Shown piece by piece: positions 1-9,089 of a stretch of 64,000 nt of DNA (position 1 is its first letter; every line of letters begins with the position of its first letter). This DNA is from JBGAWK01 sp044227665. Lineage in GTDB: Bacteria; Bacteroidota; Bacteroidia; Chitinophagales; JADIYW01. Below the pieces are notes generated by a model, which saw only the letters and a program-made list of their open reading frames with translations, searched no databases and was not told where the DNA came from. The stretch is from the NCBI GenBank assembly GCA_044227665.1, contig JBGAWK010000002.1, positions 1 to 64,000 of the forward strand, given 5' to 3'. Both the position numbers and the translations under genes were made by a program.

Positions 1-795
1 CTACTTGTACCTATTTTAAAAATTATTGGAGTGGTAAAAAAAGTAGTATTTATACAGCATACCACATATGAAATCATGTCATATTCAGAGAAATTATTGA
101 GCAGTTTTTTTATTCATATTGCAGATAATGTCATTTTTCTCAATGATAAGAGTTTAATGTATTTTTCTAAGAAACACAATTCATGTTTGTATAAAATGTT
201 TTTAATTCCTAATGGTGTAAATTATAACATATTCAATATTTGTGAGACACAAAATCCAAATGGATTCTTTAATATTGGCATGATTTCAAGAATGTCAATT
301 CATAAGGATTTTGATACACTCATTTTGGCATACAAGAAGTTAAATATTAATCATCAAAATATACAACTAAGTATAGGTGGGGATGGTCCTGAAAAGGACA
401 GGATATTAAGATTAATTGATAATGAAGGACTTAGGGATAGTATAAATTTTTTAGGTCTTTTAAGTCAAGAAGAAAGTATTAATTTTTACCGAGATGTAGA
501 TGTTTTTATTTTATCATCCAAGAGTGAAACTTTTGGCATGGTGATACTAGAAGCGATGGCTTGTGGTATTCCAGTTATAGGTTCGAATGTCAACGGCATT
601 AATTTTATTATCAAAGATAATGTTAATGGATTATTGTTTGAGAGAGGAAACGTGGATGAGTTGGTGGCTAAAATACTGCTTTTAAAGAACGATGCTGCTT
701 TGCGTAAAAGAATTGCAGATGCAGGATACCTTACTGCAACACAAACATTCTCAATGGAAAATATGTTCAACAACTACAATAAATTATTGGATTAA
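1..795 (+). CDS. Glycosyltransferase family 4 (group 1), 5'-partial
   Basis: The reading frame is open from base 1, so the N-terminal acceptor domain lies outside the window and only about 264 residues are visible. The C-terminal GT-B nucleotide-sugar domain is clear: an IGGDGPEKD segment, then SETFGMVILEAMACG, the E-x7-E signature of retaining family-4 enzymes, and a glycogen-phosphorylase-like C-terminal helix region. Such enzymes move a sugar from a nucleotide donor to a lipid or glycan at the cytoplasmic face of the membrane. The stop lies 2 bases before rpoN. A GTG at base 31 is an artificial start. The acceptor and sugar cannot be told; there is no reason to call it BshA. Confidence 0.85.
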   Translation, partial: LLVPILKIIGVVKKVVFIQHTTYEIMSYSEKLLSSFFIHIADNVIFLNDKSLMYFSKKHNSCLYKMFLIPNGVNYNIFNICETQNPNGFFNIGMISRMSIHKDFDTLILAYKKLNINHQNIQLSIGGDGPEKDRILRLIDNEGLRDSINFLGLLSQEESINFYRDVDVFILSSKSETFGMVILEAMACGIPVIGSNVNGINFIIKDNVNGLLFERGNVDELVAKILLLKNDAALRKRIADAGYLTATQTFSMENMFNNYNKLLD

Positions 796-797
796 TT

Positions 798-2270
798 ATG
801 CTAAGTCAGAAGCTAAGTCAAAAAATGCTGCAAAAGCTATCTCCACAGCAGATACAGCTGATGAAATTGTTGCAGATACCTACTTCAAATTTGGAACAAC
901 GCATAAAAGAAGAGTTGGAGATAAACCCAGCACTAGAAGAGAGCTTTGAAGACTATGAACATCCACATGAAGACCTCAATGAGCCACAAGAGTTAGGAGA
1001 GACAGAAGAGGATTATATGGGGAATGAAAGTGTAGATAGTGACGATTTAGACTTGTCGGAATATATGCAGGAAGAGGTGAAGTATGACTATAAGGATGAA
1101 CCTGACGAGTATGCAGATGAAGAAAGGAAGACCTTTCCTCATGCCGTCGGCAAATCTTTCCATGATTATCTCACAGAGCAACTTCATTTACAAGATTTGG
1201 ATGAGCGAGAATACCAAATCGCAGATCAGCTTGTAGGAACTATTGACGATGACGGCTATATACGTCGCGAATTGGATGCTATCGTTGATGATTTATCATT
1301 TTCACGAGGAATATTGGTGTCTGAAGCTGAAGTTGAGGAAGTATTATTCGTAATTCAGCGTTTTGATCCGCCAGGGGTAGGGGCTCGTAGCCTGCAAGAA
1401 TGTTTGCTTCTGCAACTACGCAGAAAGGAGCATACAACTTATACCAATATGGCTACCAGAGTGATAGAAAATTACTTTGAGGCGTTTACAAAAAAGCATT
1501 ATGAGAAATTGCAACGCAGCCTCAATATAGAGGAAGAAGTATTGAAGGAGGTATTAGAAGAGATATTAAAGCTTAATCCAAAACCTGGTGGGAATACCGA
1601 CATTGTATCTGTAAATCAACAGGTTATAATTCCTGATTTTACTATAGAAAATAATAATGGAATCATAGATGTATTTCTAAATGGCAAAAATGCCCCCGAC
1701 CTACGTATTAGTGAGTCTTTCAAAGATATGATGCAGGATTATACTAAGAGTAAAGTAAAAGATAAAAAACAGAAGGAAGCCATATTGTTTATAAAGCAAA
1801 AGATTGATTCTGCTAAGTGGTTTATAGACGCCATTAAGCAAAGGCAGCATACGCTACTGGCTACCATGAACTCTATTGTGGATTACCAGAAGGAATATTT
1901 TTTGAGTGGCGATGAGTCTAAGCTTAGACCTATGATACTAAAGGATATTGCAGAACTTACAGGCTTAGATATATCTACAGTATCAAGAGTGGCAAATAGT
2001 AAGTATGCACAAACAGAATTCGGCATTTATGCCCTTAAATATTTCTTTTCCGAAGGATTGCAGACAGACTCGGGGGAGGAGGTGTCAACGAGGGAGGTGA
2101 AACGCATCCTTGCCGAGCTTATTGGAGCAGAGAATAAAGCCAAACCCCTCTCGGATGAGCAACTCACGGATATGCTGAAGGAGAAAGGCTATAATATTGC
2201 TCGCCGTACCGTAGCAAAGTATCGCGAGCAAATGGAGATTCCGGTAGCAAGACTAAGAAAATCATTGTAA
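798..2270 (+). CDS. rpoN: RNA polymerase sigma-54 factor
   Basis: A 490-residue sigma-54, which directs core polymerase to -24/-12 promoters activated by enhancer-binding AAA+ proteins. The glutamine/leucine-rich activator-interacting region spans residues 1-50. A strongly acidic linker (about 50-115), longer than in enterobacteria, precedes the core-binding domain (about 120-310). A helix-turn-helix follows near residue 390 (DISTVSRVANSKY). The diagnostic RpoN box ARRTVAKYRE is at residues 468-477, close to the C-terminus. It starts 2 bases after the glycosyltransferase stop and its TAA overlaps the next ATG by one base, so it is probably translated as part of a longer transcript. Confidence 0.97.
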   Translation: MLSQKLSQKMLQKLSPQQIQLMKLLQIPTSNLEQRIKEELEINPALEESFEDYEHPHEDLNEPQELGETEEDYMGNESVDSDDLDLSEYMQEEVKYDYKDEPDEYADEERKTFPHAVGKSFHDYLTEQLHLQDLDEREYQIADQLVGTIDDDGYIRRELDAIVDDLSFSRGILVSEAEVEEVLFVIQRFDPPGVGARSLQECLLLQLRRKEHTTYTNMATRVIENYFEAFTKKHYEKLQRSLNIEEEVLKEVLEEILKLNPKPGGNTDIVSVNQQVIIPDFTIENNNGIIDVFLNGKNAPDLRISESFKDMMQDYTKSKVKDKKQKEAILFIKQKIDSAKWFIDAIKQRQHTLLATMNSIVDYQKEYFLSGDESKLRPMILKDIAELTGLDISTVSRVANSKYAQTEFGIYALKYFFSEGLQTDSGEEVSTREVKRILAELIGAENKAKPLSDEQLTDMLKEKGYNIARRTVAKYREQMEIPVARLRKSL

Positions 2271-2890
2271 TGCTCAGGATAATAGCAAATATGGTATCTA
2301 CGGTATTACATCCCTTATTGATACCTACCTTAGCCACTATTTTATTTTTTTATGTAGATAAATATGCTTACGGACATATAGCAAATAAGGAATTGTATTT
2401 TCTCATCATATTTATTAACTCTTTTGCATTTCCGATGGTATGTATTAGTCTCATGAAGGTATTGGGATTTATCAGCAGCTTAAAGATGGAAGATAAGCAG
2501 GAGCGCACTTTGCCATTTATTGCTACAATGATATTTTATATATGGACGTTTATGATAGTGAAAAACAAACTTAATTTCCCAATCTCTTATATACTTTTTA
2601 ATCTTGGTGCTTTGGTAAGTTTGTGCTTGGCTTTCGTGGTCAATATCTTTCATAAAACGAGCATACACATGGCAGCAATGGGAGGTCTTCTATTTGCTGT
2701 TACTTTACAACTTTTTTCTACCACAGCGCAATGGAATTATCCTTTCGCTATTATTGTTATTCTTAGTGGCTTAGTGGCAAGCAGTCGCTTATATCTTAAA
2801 GCACATACATCTATACAAATCTATACGGGATTTCTTGTCGGTATTATAGGACAAATTTCGGCACTAATTATAGCCAATTTCTTATGGTAA
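2270..2890 (+). CDS. Degenerate PAP2-like integral membrane protein
   Basis: About 206 residues with roughly six hydrophobic segments. The spacing recalls the PAP2 phosphatase superfamily: KMEDKQERTLP resembles the K-x6-R-P motif, SIHMA sits where the second-motif histidine would be, and SRLYLKAHTSIQ matches SR-x5-H-x3-D except that Gln replaces the final Asp. The altered residues make normal phosphatase activity doubtful; it may be an inactive or repurposed relative. It is translationally coupled to rpoN by a one-base overlap, and its 3' end overlaps the convergent DUF4403-like gene by 9 bases. The family resemblance is read by eye. Confidence 0.6.
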   Translation: MLRIIANMVSTVLHPLLIPTLATILFFYVDKYAYGHIANKELYFLIIFINSFAFPMVCISLMKVLGFISSLKMEDKQERTLPFIATMIFYIWTFMIVKNKLNFPISYILFNLGALVSLCLAFVVNIFHKTSIHMAAMGGLLFAVTLQLFSTTAQWNYPFAIIVILSGLVASSRLYLKAHTSIQIYTGFLVGIIGQISALIIANFLW

Positions 2891-3706
2891 AAGTTGTAGC
2901 TGCCCGTCGGCAACAAAGATGGCGTGGATGCCATCATTTTTTACAGAATAGCGTTCTAAATCTAAATTATTGATGATGCCACTCACCCAGGAACTTTGGC
3001 TCTGATAATTATTTATCTGCTCTTGTGCCTCTATTTTTGCCAAGAAAAGATCTTCCTTTACATCTATTTTCAATAGATTATTCAGCACTTCTAATAGTAT
3101 ATGATGGTAACGCCAATTAATATATTTGATAATCCAGTTTTTTGTAATTATATCGAAATTAAGGGCTTCTGTGTGTACAAGAAATTTCTCGGAGCGATAG
3201 CGTACCAGTCCTTGGAGTAACATAGTACCCTTCCCCTCTACCGTAAGCCAGCTATTGCTATAGCGACCCCAGAAAGGAATGTCCGCCAGTATCTTGCCTT
3301 GATGCTCCTTGATAATAAAATCTTCCAGTATCAGGGTGACGGTATCATCTAAGAGTAGATATTTTTTATTAGAGAAATGGTAGTTTAAAAAATTTCTTAT
3401 ATTCTGGTAGTCTAAGGTCGCATTTATTACTACCTGAAAGGTGTAATCTTCGGGTTTCGTATTGAATCCCATATTAAAGAAATTCAGTGCTTTTGATATT
3501 CTCTTGTTAATAATATTTTCGAGATATGCCTTGAAATGGAGGCGTATATTGGCGGTATCTACTTCAAAGGAACTCTCTCCTTCATATACCTCTATATCCT
3601 TGCCTGTCACTAATTGGCGCATCTTCTTACTGAACAGGTGTTCGCGCATCTGGCGAAAGGCAGACATCACCATTTCCGGTGCTATTAATTTATCTAATAC
3701 CGACAC
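2882..3706 (-). CDS. DUF4403-like protein, possibly missing its N-terminal half
   Basis: A 274-residue protein without signal peptide or lipobox. Its central and C-terminal parts (LDYQNIRNFLN, then LNFDIITKNW and a long amphipathic helix) follow the pattern of the second half of DUF4403, a Bacteroidota family of unknown function usually around 450 residues. If this is right, the N-terminal half and export signal are missing, consistent with the broken reading frames just upstream on the same strand. It overlaps that remnant by 13 bases and the convergent PAP2-like gene by 9. No catalytic motif is seen. It could also be a complete protein of an unrelated family. Confidence 0.55.
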   Translation of the reverse strand: MSVLDKLIAPEMVMSAFRQMREHLFSKKMRQLVTGKDIEVYEGESSFEVDTANIRLHFKAYLENIINKRISKALNFFNMGFNTKPEDYTFQVVINATLDYQNIRNFLNYHFSNKKYLLLDDTVTLILEDFIIKEHQGKILADIPFWGRYSNSWLTVEGKGTMLLQGLVRYRSEKFLVHTEALNFDIITKNWIIKYINWRYHHILLEVLNNLLKIDVKEDLFLAKIEAQEQINNYQSQSSWVSGIINNLDLERYSVKNDGIHAIFVADGQLQLLP

Positions 3707-4015
3707 AAGTGTAAAAATACATCAAAGGGACTATTCTTATCAATAATTATGTATGACTTGTAAGTTTTTGCCTGCTTGTAGAATGCGTTAAGCGTATCCT
3801 CGCCTAGGTTGGGGCTCTCATTTATGCGTGACATGTAGTGCGGAGAGCATAATCTAGACTTATATTTTACTATACCTTGTTTGTATTTCACGTTGAGTAA
3901 ATCCATCGTTCTTTGCAGCGTAGGAATATGTGGATTTGATGGCACAATACCCAGCAGCTTCCTGTCTCATCTCATAGTCTGACAATAGTATATCGAAGGC
4001 TATCTCTTTTTTGGC
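3694..4015 (-). pseudogene. Frameshifted gene remnant upstream of the DUF4403-like gene
   Basis: Two overlapping open frames read as protein-like but are not joined. One, from about 4015 down, has KKEIAFDILLSDYEM with no start codon. The other, from about 3972 down to 3694, has LLGIVPSNPHIP and continues to LHLCRY, with an ATG at 3945 giving 83 residues. A single frameshift in the overlap would join them. The family is not recognised. The remnant lies between a GT-C transferase (stop at 4028) and the DUF4403-like gene, so it may be the wreck of a separate gene or part of the missing 5' half of the latter. The 83-residue frame might instead be a real small gene. Confidence 0.3.
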
Positions 4016-4027
4016 TCACGTGCCTCA

Positions 4028-5266
4028 CTAAGTGCTAAATAGGGAACTTGATATTTTTTTGTAAAATAATAAACCAAAATATATAAGTACTATAGTCCAA
4101 AGTACTGCTACAAATCTATGATCAAAAAATACCGTATCGTAATTGTGTAAACCTAAATACCGCAAATTCTTTTCAAGATTTGCAAAATAGGCAATAGTAA
4201 GCAGCAGATAAAGAAAATATTGTCTATTGTAAAGTGCAACGCCCATACCCATAATGACTGCCGGATGGATATATCGCTCATGCATTTCTGTATTGCAATA
4301 GAAAAATAAAATACCTATAAGTGTACCTGCCAATAATACAGTATCCCATTGCAATAGATTTTTGAATTTATTTCTATAAAAAAGTTGCATGCAATAGGGG
4401 AGCAGCACGAGAGCGGATGAGCTACAAAAAAGGATTAACCCCCATAATTTGTAAGTTATACCCAAAAATGTACCCAAATTGCTGACCTTCATCAATTGAT
4501 AGTGATGTATCTTGGGAAAGAAGAACATCCAGATATTAAAAGCATTCATACTGATAGCAGGATAATAGCCTACAGAGTGGATAATGGTATGCCATACCTT
4601 ATTTATAGTGCCATTGAGAATAAAAGGCATCACAATGATGCCCTGCATTGCTAGAGCAGCTATAATCCCTACAATAAATTTGGGAATAAATTTCTTTTCG
4701 GGGTAAGATTGTAACAGAACCAAAAACACCAATGGGACAAAGACGATACCCTGAAGTTTAGAGTTGACACAAAATACCAAGAAAATTAAAGAAGTGACAG
4801 TCCAATTTTTTGCAGCAGCGTATAAAGATACTATAGCAAAAAAAGTATATACGGCATCCACCTGCCCCCAAAGCAAAGTATTGAAGAGTAGCGCAATATT
4901 GAGGAATAATGCCAAAAAATAAGCCTGTCTATTTCTATGCCTGAATAGAGTGAAAATGAAAAACAGTACAGCACCAAAGTCGAAAAGCAGAATAAATCCT
5001 TTGAAGAAATATATTTCCTGATAGAATCTCTCCACGCCTCCCATGAGCACATGTACAGCCCATAGAAAATACATAAACAGAGGCATATAGTTGGCACCAT
5101 TATCATAGCCATGAGCAATGCCGTCACGACCTATCACATCCGTCCAGTTGCGCCAGCAGTCCATATCCGAAGTAAAGTAATTACAAGGAGGCGATAGCAA
5201 AGCGAGGGTAAAAAACACCATCACATACAGGCATACTTCTTTTCTGATATCTATGGTTTCCCCCAT
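4028..5266 (-). CDS. GT-C family polyprenol-dependent glycosyltransferase
   Basis: A 412-residue polytopic protein with about ten membrane spans. SDMDCW (residues 33-36 start the acidic first-loop motif) fits the catalytic Asp of GT-C enzymes that use lipid-linked sugars. WGQVDA at 133-138 and MHERY at 328-332 are signatures of the DUF2029/GT87 mannosyltransferase-like group. The enzyme probably transfers a sugar from a polyprenyl-phosphate donor on the periplasmic side of the inner membrane. It follows the OsmC gene on the same strand with a 2-base gap, so the two are probably cotranscribed. Donor and acceptor are unknown. Confidence 0.8.
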   Translation of the reverse strand: MGETIDIRKEVCLYVMVFFTLALLSPPCNYFTSDMDCWRNWTDVIGRDGIAHGYDNGANYMPLFMYFLWAVHVLMGGVERFYQEIYFFKGFILLFDFGAVLFFIFTLFRHRNRQAYFLALFLNIALLFNTLLWGQVDAVYTFFAIVSLYAAAKNWTVTSLIFLVFCVNSKLQGIVFVPLVFLVLLQSYPEKKFIPKFIVGIIAALAMQGIIVMPFILNGTINKVWHTIIHSVGYYPAISMNAFNIWMFFFPKIHHYQLMKVSNLGTFLGITYKLWGLILFCSSSALVLLPYCMQLFYRNKFKNLLQWDTVLLAGTLIGILFFYCNTEMHERYIHPAVIMGMGVALYNRQYFLYLLLTIAYFANLEKNLRYLGLHNYDTVFFDHRFVAVLWTIVLIYFGLLFYKKISSSLFST

Positions 5267-5268
5267 TT

Positions 5269-5673
5269 TTAGATAAAATCTATGGTAATATTTTGTAGTA
5301 ATTCAGTGCTAAGACTTTTGGCTACAGGACAAGCCAGTGCCGCCATTTTCAGGATTTCCTTTTCTTTGTCATCGTATTGATCGCCCGGTATAGTAAGATG
5401 TACAACTATTTCGCTAATACGGCGAGGGTCGGAAGCCATAATCTTTTCCACCTCTGCATACATACCCATAGGGTCTTTATTCCAAGTACGTGCCTTAATG
5501 CCCACTATTGTCATCATACAGGAAGCTAATGCGGTAGCCACCAAATCTGTGGGAGAGAATTTTTCACCCCTACCATGATTGTCAGTAGGTGCGTCGGTAA
5601 GCAGGGTATGTTGTGACGCAATATGAACGGCTTCGGTGCGCAAATCTCCTAGATATGTTACCTTTGATGTCAT
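5269..5673 (-). CDS. OsmC/Ohr family peroxidase-like protein
   Basis: A complete 134-residue OsmC-fold protein. The two redox cysteines of the family are present: Cys52 in ASCMMT and Cys115 in ALACPVAKS. In this family the cysteine pair reduces organic hydroperoxides, usually with lipoylated protein partners, which is notable because lipA and lpd occur elsewhere in the window. The N-terminal strand (KVTYLGDLRTEAVH) is the short form typical of the YhfA/SACOL-like subgroup rather than classical Ohr. It is the first gene of a probable two-gene transcript with the GT-C transferase. Confidence 0.9.
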   Translation of the reverse strand: MTSKVTYLGDLRTEAVHIASQHTLLTDAPTDNHGRGEKFSPTDLVATALASCMMTIVGIKARTWNKDPMGMYAEVEKIMASDPRRISEIVVHLTIPGDQYDDKEKEILKMAALACPVAKSLSTELLQNITIDFI

Positions 5674-5738
5674 AAAATTATAATTTTAATAAACTAAATG
5701 CTTACTTTGTGCGTCTAATGTATGGCTATTTTCTGTAT

Positions 5739-6539
5739 ATGACTAAGCTTGTGGCAAAATATTTATCTATCCCGATAGTACTATTATTTTGGGATGTTAT
5801 GTACGCACAGAATACAGGAAGTGAGAAGCAGCCTTTACGCAGGGTAGATGTAGAGAACAGAATAGTGTATAAGGAATCTTGGGAAGCGGGCTTTCACCTT
5901 CGCACCGACGGATGGCGTATCTTTACCAATATCTATAAATCTAGAAATTATTTTAGAGGAAAAATATTTAGCGTAGATGTAGGTGCTTATAAGCATCCCA
6001 AGCAGGTGCGCCAAACTAAAGACCCATTTGGTGGCGGCTTAATCAATACTAGTGGACTAAAACCTTTTGTCTATGGCAAGCAAAATTCACTTTTTGCCAT
6101 ACATGGCTATGCAGGACAAAAATTTCTTCTAGCAGAGAAGGCGAAGCGTCATGGCGTAATGCTGAATTTATACTACCAAGGTGGAGCAGGTATCGGAATC
6201 CTTAAGCCTTATGCTTTGCAGGTATGGACAGTTCCCACTGATGATATCTACGAAGTGGTGACTTACGACCCCAATTCAGACAATAGGTTTCTGAATATTG
6301 ATTATATACGCGGAGGTGCTGGATTTGGGAAAGGGTGGAAGCTCAAGTTCAGACCTTCATTGGGAATAAAGGCAGGACTCCAATTCGACTGGTCGAGTCA
6401 GGAAAAATTCATTAAAGCAGTGGACTTCGGGGTGAGTGCCGATTTTTACTTTGGCAAAGTTCCTATAATGGTTACTGAAGAAAATAAATTTTTATTTGTA
6501 AATGCTTATGCAGGCTTTGCTCTAGGCAAAAAAAGATAA
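5739..6539 (+). CDS. Putative outer-membrane beta-barrel protein
   Basis: A 266-residue exported protein. The ATG at 5739 is chosen because it gives a compact signal peptide (MTKLVAKYLSIPIVLLF, cleavage after MYAQ); earlier GTG (5709) and ATG (5718) starts only add residues before it. The mature part alternates aromatic and polar residues with many glycines (GGAGIGILKP, RGGAGFGKGWK) and ends with a strand-like segment, the look of a small barrel. It lies 17 bases before lipA on the same strand, but no functional link to lipoylation is evident. The family is not recognised by name; homologues in Bacteroidota would be expected. Confidence 0.65.
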   Translation: MTKLVAKYLSIPIVLLFWDVMYAQNTGSEKQPLRRVDVENRIVYKESWEAGFHLRTDGWRIFTNIYKSRNYFRGKIFSVDVGAYKHPKQVRQTKDPFGGGLINTSGLKPFVYGKQNSLFAIHGYAGQKFLLAEKAKRHGVMLNLYYQGGAGIGILKPYALQVWTVPTDDIYEVVTYDPNSDNRFLNIDYIRGGAGFGKGWKLKFRPSLGIKAGLQFDWSSQEKFIKAVDFGVSADFYFGKVPIMVTEENKFLFVNAYAGFALGKKR

Positions 6540-6556
6540 TATTTTAAATAGTATAG

Positions 6557-7420
6557 ATGACTACTTCAAACCCTACGACTACTCGAAAGCCCTCATGGCT
6601 GAAAGTACGTGTGCCTGTAGGCGAGAATTACAAAAAAGTAAAGCATATTGTAGATAGTCACCAATTGCATACGATATGTCAGAGTGGCAATTGTCCTAAT
6701 ATGGGCGAATGTTGGGGTGAAGGCACCGCCACATTTATGATATTGGGCAATGTATGTACGCGTTCCTGCTCCTTTTGCGCTGTGGCTACAGGACGGCCGC
6801 ATTGGGTAGATCATGAAGAGCCGGAACGCGTGGCAAGAGCCATACAGATTATGGGAGTAAAACATGCTGTAATCACGTCGGTAAATAGGGACGAACTGCC
6901 AGATAAGGGTGCAAAGATTTGGCATGATACAGTGGTGTGGACGAAAAGGTTAAATCCTGCTACTACCATAGAGACACTCATCCCCGATACGAAAGGCGAT
7001 TGGGAGGCACTATATACCATGATAAGCGCAGGTCAGGAAGTGGTGTCGCATAATATGGAGACCGTGGCATCGCTATATCGCAGTGTACGACCTCAAGCCA
7101 AATATGAACGCAGCTTGCAGCAGCTACGCCTTACTAAAGATTATGGCAAAAGAACCAAAAGTGGCATCATGCTGGGACTGGGAGAAACCGCTGAAGAGTT
7201 GTATGCCGCCATGGATGACCTTGCTGCTCACGGCTTAGATATTCTTACATTAGGGCAATACCTACAGCCTACAAAGTTACATCGCCCTGTGCATCGCTTT
7301 GTGACACCCGAGGAATTTTTGTCATATAAAGAGGAAGGACTGCGCCGAGGCATAAAATATGTGGAAAGTGGCCCTATGGTGCGTTCCTCCTACCATGCAG
7401 AACGCCACGTGCTGGTCTGA
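6557..7420 (+). CDS. lipA: Lipoyl synthase
   Basis: A 287-residue radical-SAM enzyme that inserts two sulfurs into octanoyl groups on lipoyl domains of 2-oxoacid dehydrogenases and GcvH. Both iron-sulfur clusters are supported: the auxiliary cluster by C41-x4-C46-x5-C52 and the radical-SAM cluster by C67-x3-C71-x2-C74. The C-terminal RSSYHA contains the serine that caps the auxiliary cluster in LipA. Length and start (ATG at 6557) are normal. The product serves enzymes such as the pyruvate and 2-oxoglutarate dehydrogenases, whose E3 subunit (lpd) is at 44.6-46.0 kb. Confidence 0.97.
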   Translation: MTTSNPTTTRKPSWLKVRVPVGENYKKVKHIVDSHQLHTICQSGNCPNMGECWGEGTATFMILGNVCTRSCSFCAVATGRPHWVDHEEPERVARAIQIMGVKHAVITSVNRDELPDKGAKIWHDTVVWTKRLNPATTIETLIPDTKGDWEALYTMISAGQEVVSHNMETVASLYRSVRPQAKYERSLQQLRLTKDYGKRTKSGIMLGLGETAEELYAAMDDLAAHGLDILTLGQYLQPTKLHRPVHRFVTPEEFLSYKEEGLRRGIKYVESGPMVRSSYHAERHVLV

Positions 7421-7780
7421 AGGACAGCAAGCCCAAAACAAGGGATAATCCAAACGATTGAAGCCACCAAACTTTTTTATTGCGCCTGAAGTTAAACAAA
7501 TCAACTGCATCATTCGGATAATGACGGCAATGAAATTTGAGAAAAAACGGATGCTAATAAATAAGGGTTCGGTGGACTTGTAAGCCTACAATGAACCTAC
7601 CGTTAAACAGTGTGCCTACCTTGGGTAGCTTCCTATAGCACACTTCAAAATGCTATATTCTCACCAAGACGTAATTTCTGTACTGAGTCAAGGATAGTTC
7701 AAAATTTATAGATTGTTTTTTCTATGCTACGCATTGAAATTTATCTCAGAATAACTATATCTTCTATTGTCGGTATTGGG
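7421..7780. other. Intergenic gap between convergent lipA and pgk
   Basis: No credible coding frame was found in these 360 bases. The most structured part is 7610-7643: outer arms GTGTGC (7610-7615) and GCACAC (7638-7643) enclose a second stem CTACC/GGTAG (7616-7620 and 7624-7628), with a 9-base one-sided bulge. It lies between two converging genes and may act as a weak terminator or be a small RNA remnant. No poly-T tract follows it on either strand. Confidence 0.4.
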
Positions 7781-8992
7781 TTAAAGTAGTGCCGCAACCC
7801 CTGGTAAGGTCTTGCCTTCGAAGAATTCTAGCATGGCACCACCACCAGTAGATACAAAACTTACTTTGTCAGAAAGATGAAATTTGTTTACGGCCGCAAC
7901 ACTATCACCACCGCCTACCAAGCTGAATGTACCCTTGGCGGTAGCATCTGCTACGGCAAAAGCTATGGCTTCTGTGCCTTTGGAAAAGTTGTCCATCTCA
8001 AATACGCCCATAGGTCCGTTCCACAAGATTGTCCCTGACGATAGAATCACATTTTTGAAGTCTGATATGGCGCGACTACCTATGTCTAAGCCCATCCAGT
8101 CATCAGGAATATTGTCGCTGTCTGTGAGTAGGGTATTTGCGTTATTGTCAAATGCGCTGGCAGCGATACTGTCTGCCGGGAGATATATATTTACGTGTTT
8201 CTCTTTTGCCTTTTGTAGTATATTCTTAGCCACCGCTACTTTGTCTTCTTCACACAAAGAGTTGCCGATACTGCCTCCCATTGCCTTGAAAAAAGTATAG
8301 GCCATACCTCCTCCTATGATGATATTATTTGCTATGGAGATGAGATTCTCTAGTATCAGGATCTTGTCAGAAACTTTTGCACCTCCCAGTATGGCAGTAA
8401 GCGGACGTTCGGGATGCTGTAATACTTTTTGGGCATTGTGTACTTCGGCAGCCATCAGATAGCCAAAACATTTATGCTCTCTGTCAAAAGAGTGAGCTAC
8501 TAGAGTGGTGCTGGCATGGGCTCTATGTGCTGTGCCAAAAGCATCGTTCACATATATATCGCCGTGTTTGGCAAGTAATTTTGCAAAATCCTCTCCTCCT
8601 TTTTCTTCTTCCTTGTGGAATCGGGTGTTTTCTAGCAATAATACTTGTCCCTCTTTCAATGCAGAACTTGTAGCAAAAGCATCGTTACCTATACAATCTT
8701 CAGCAAATAATACTTCCGTAGCCAATAGTTTTGAAAGATGGGGTACAAGATGGCGCAAGGTAAATTTATTTATATTCAAAGAGCCATCTTCATTTAGTTT
8801 CTTGAGTGGGCGACCTAGATGCGACATCAGTACTACACTACCGCCGTCATCCAATACTTTGTTTATAGTGGGCAAAGCCGCTCTCATGCGAGTGTCGTCT
8901 GTAATGATATATTCGCTATTCAAAGGAACATTAAAATCCACTCTGATTAAGGCCCGTTTTCCAGCAAAATTTATATGTTCTATGGTTGTCAT
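7781..8992 (-). CDS. pgk: Phosphoglycerate kinase
   Basis: A full-length 403-residue enzyme of glycolysis and gluconeogenesis that transfers phosphate between 1,3-bisphosphoglycerate and ADP. Recognised segments are RVDFNVPL near residue 20 and SHLGRP near 60 for substrate binding, the hinge region, and GGGDSVAAV near 375 at the nucleotide site. The long open frames on the opposite strand (7884-8300 and 8505-8999) are shadows. A -7-like sequence on the minus strand (TATCTTTA, 9009-9016) with a TTTG 16 bases further upstream lies before the start, making pgk and coaX a divergent pair. Confidence 0.98.
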   Translation of the reverse strand: MTTIEHINFAGKRALIRVDFNVPLNSEYIITDDTRMRAALPTINKVLDDGGSVVLMSHLGRPLKKLNEDGSLNINKFTLRHLVPHLSKLLATEVLFAEDCIGNDAFATSSALKEGQVLLLENTRFHKEEEKGGEDFAKLLAKHGDIYVNDAFGTAHRAHASTTLVAHSFDREHKCFGYLMAAEVHNAQKVLQHPERPLTAILGGAKVSDKILILENLISIANNIIIGGGMAYTFFKAMGGSIGNSLCEEDKVAVAKNILQKAKEKHVNIYLPADSIAASAFDNNANTLLTDSDNIPDDWMGLDIGSRAISDFKNVILSSGTILWNGPMGVFEMDNFSKGTEAIAFAVADATAKGTFSLVGGGDSVAAVNKFHLSDKVSFVSTGGGAMLEFFEGKTLPGVAALL

Positions 8993-9008
8993 GATATAAA
9001 ATATGCAG

Positions 9009-9016
9009 TAAAGATA
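9009..9016 (-). promoter_or_regulatory. Candidate -7 box of pgk
   Basis: On the minus strand this reads TATCTTTA, one mismatch from the Bacteroidetes TAnnTTTG box. A TTTG (9033-9036 on the plus strand as CAAA) lies 16 bases upstream, slightly short of the usual spacing. The predicted transcript start is about 10 bases before the ATG at 8992. Confidence 0.4.
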
Positions 9017-9089
9017 AATTCTGTTTTTTTTACAAATAATTATAATGGAAAATCTAATTTTATCGTTGTATTAAAAAGAAGCATTTTAT

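Noticed and set aside
1..795. Calling the partial glycosyltransferase bshA because a YfiT-like (bacillithiol-type) gene is in the window
   Set aside because: Only the generic GT-B C-terminal motifs are visible; no BshA-specific segment or neighbour supports it.
692..949. 85-residue frame across the glycosyltransferase/rpoN junction
   Set aside because: It overlaps two clear genes in another frame and has no protein-like features.
7884..8999. Long open frames on the plus strand opposite pgk (138 and 164 residues)
   Set aside because: They mirror pgk, which is certain, and their translations are Ser/Leu-rich with no domain or start signal.
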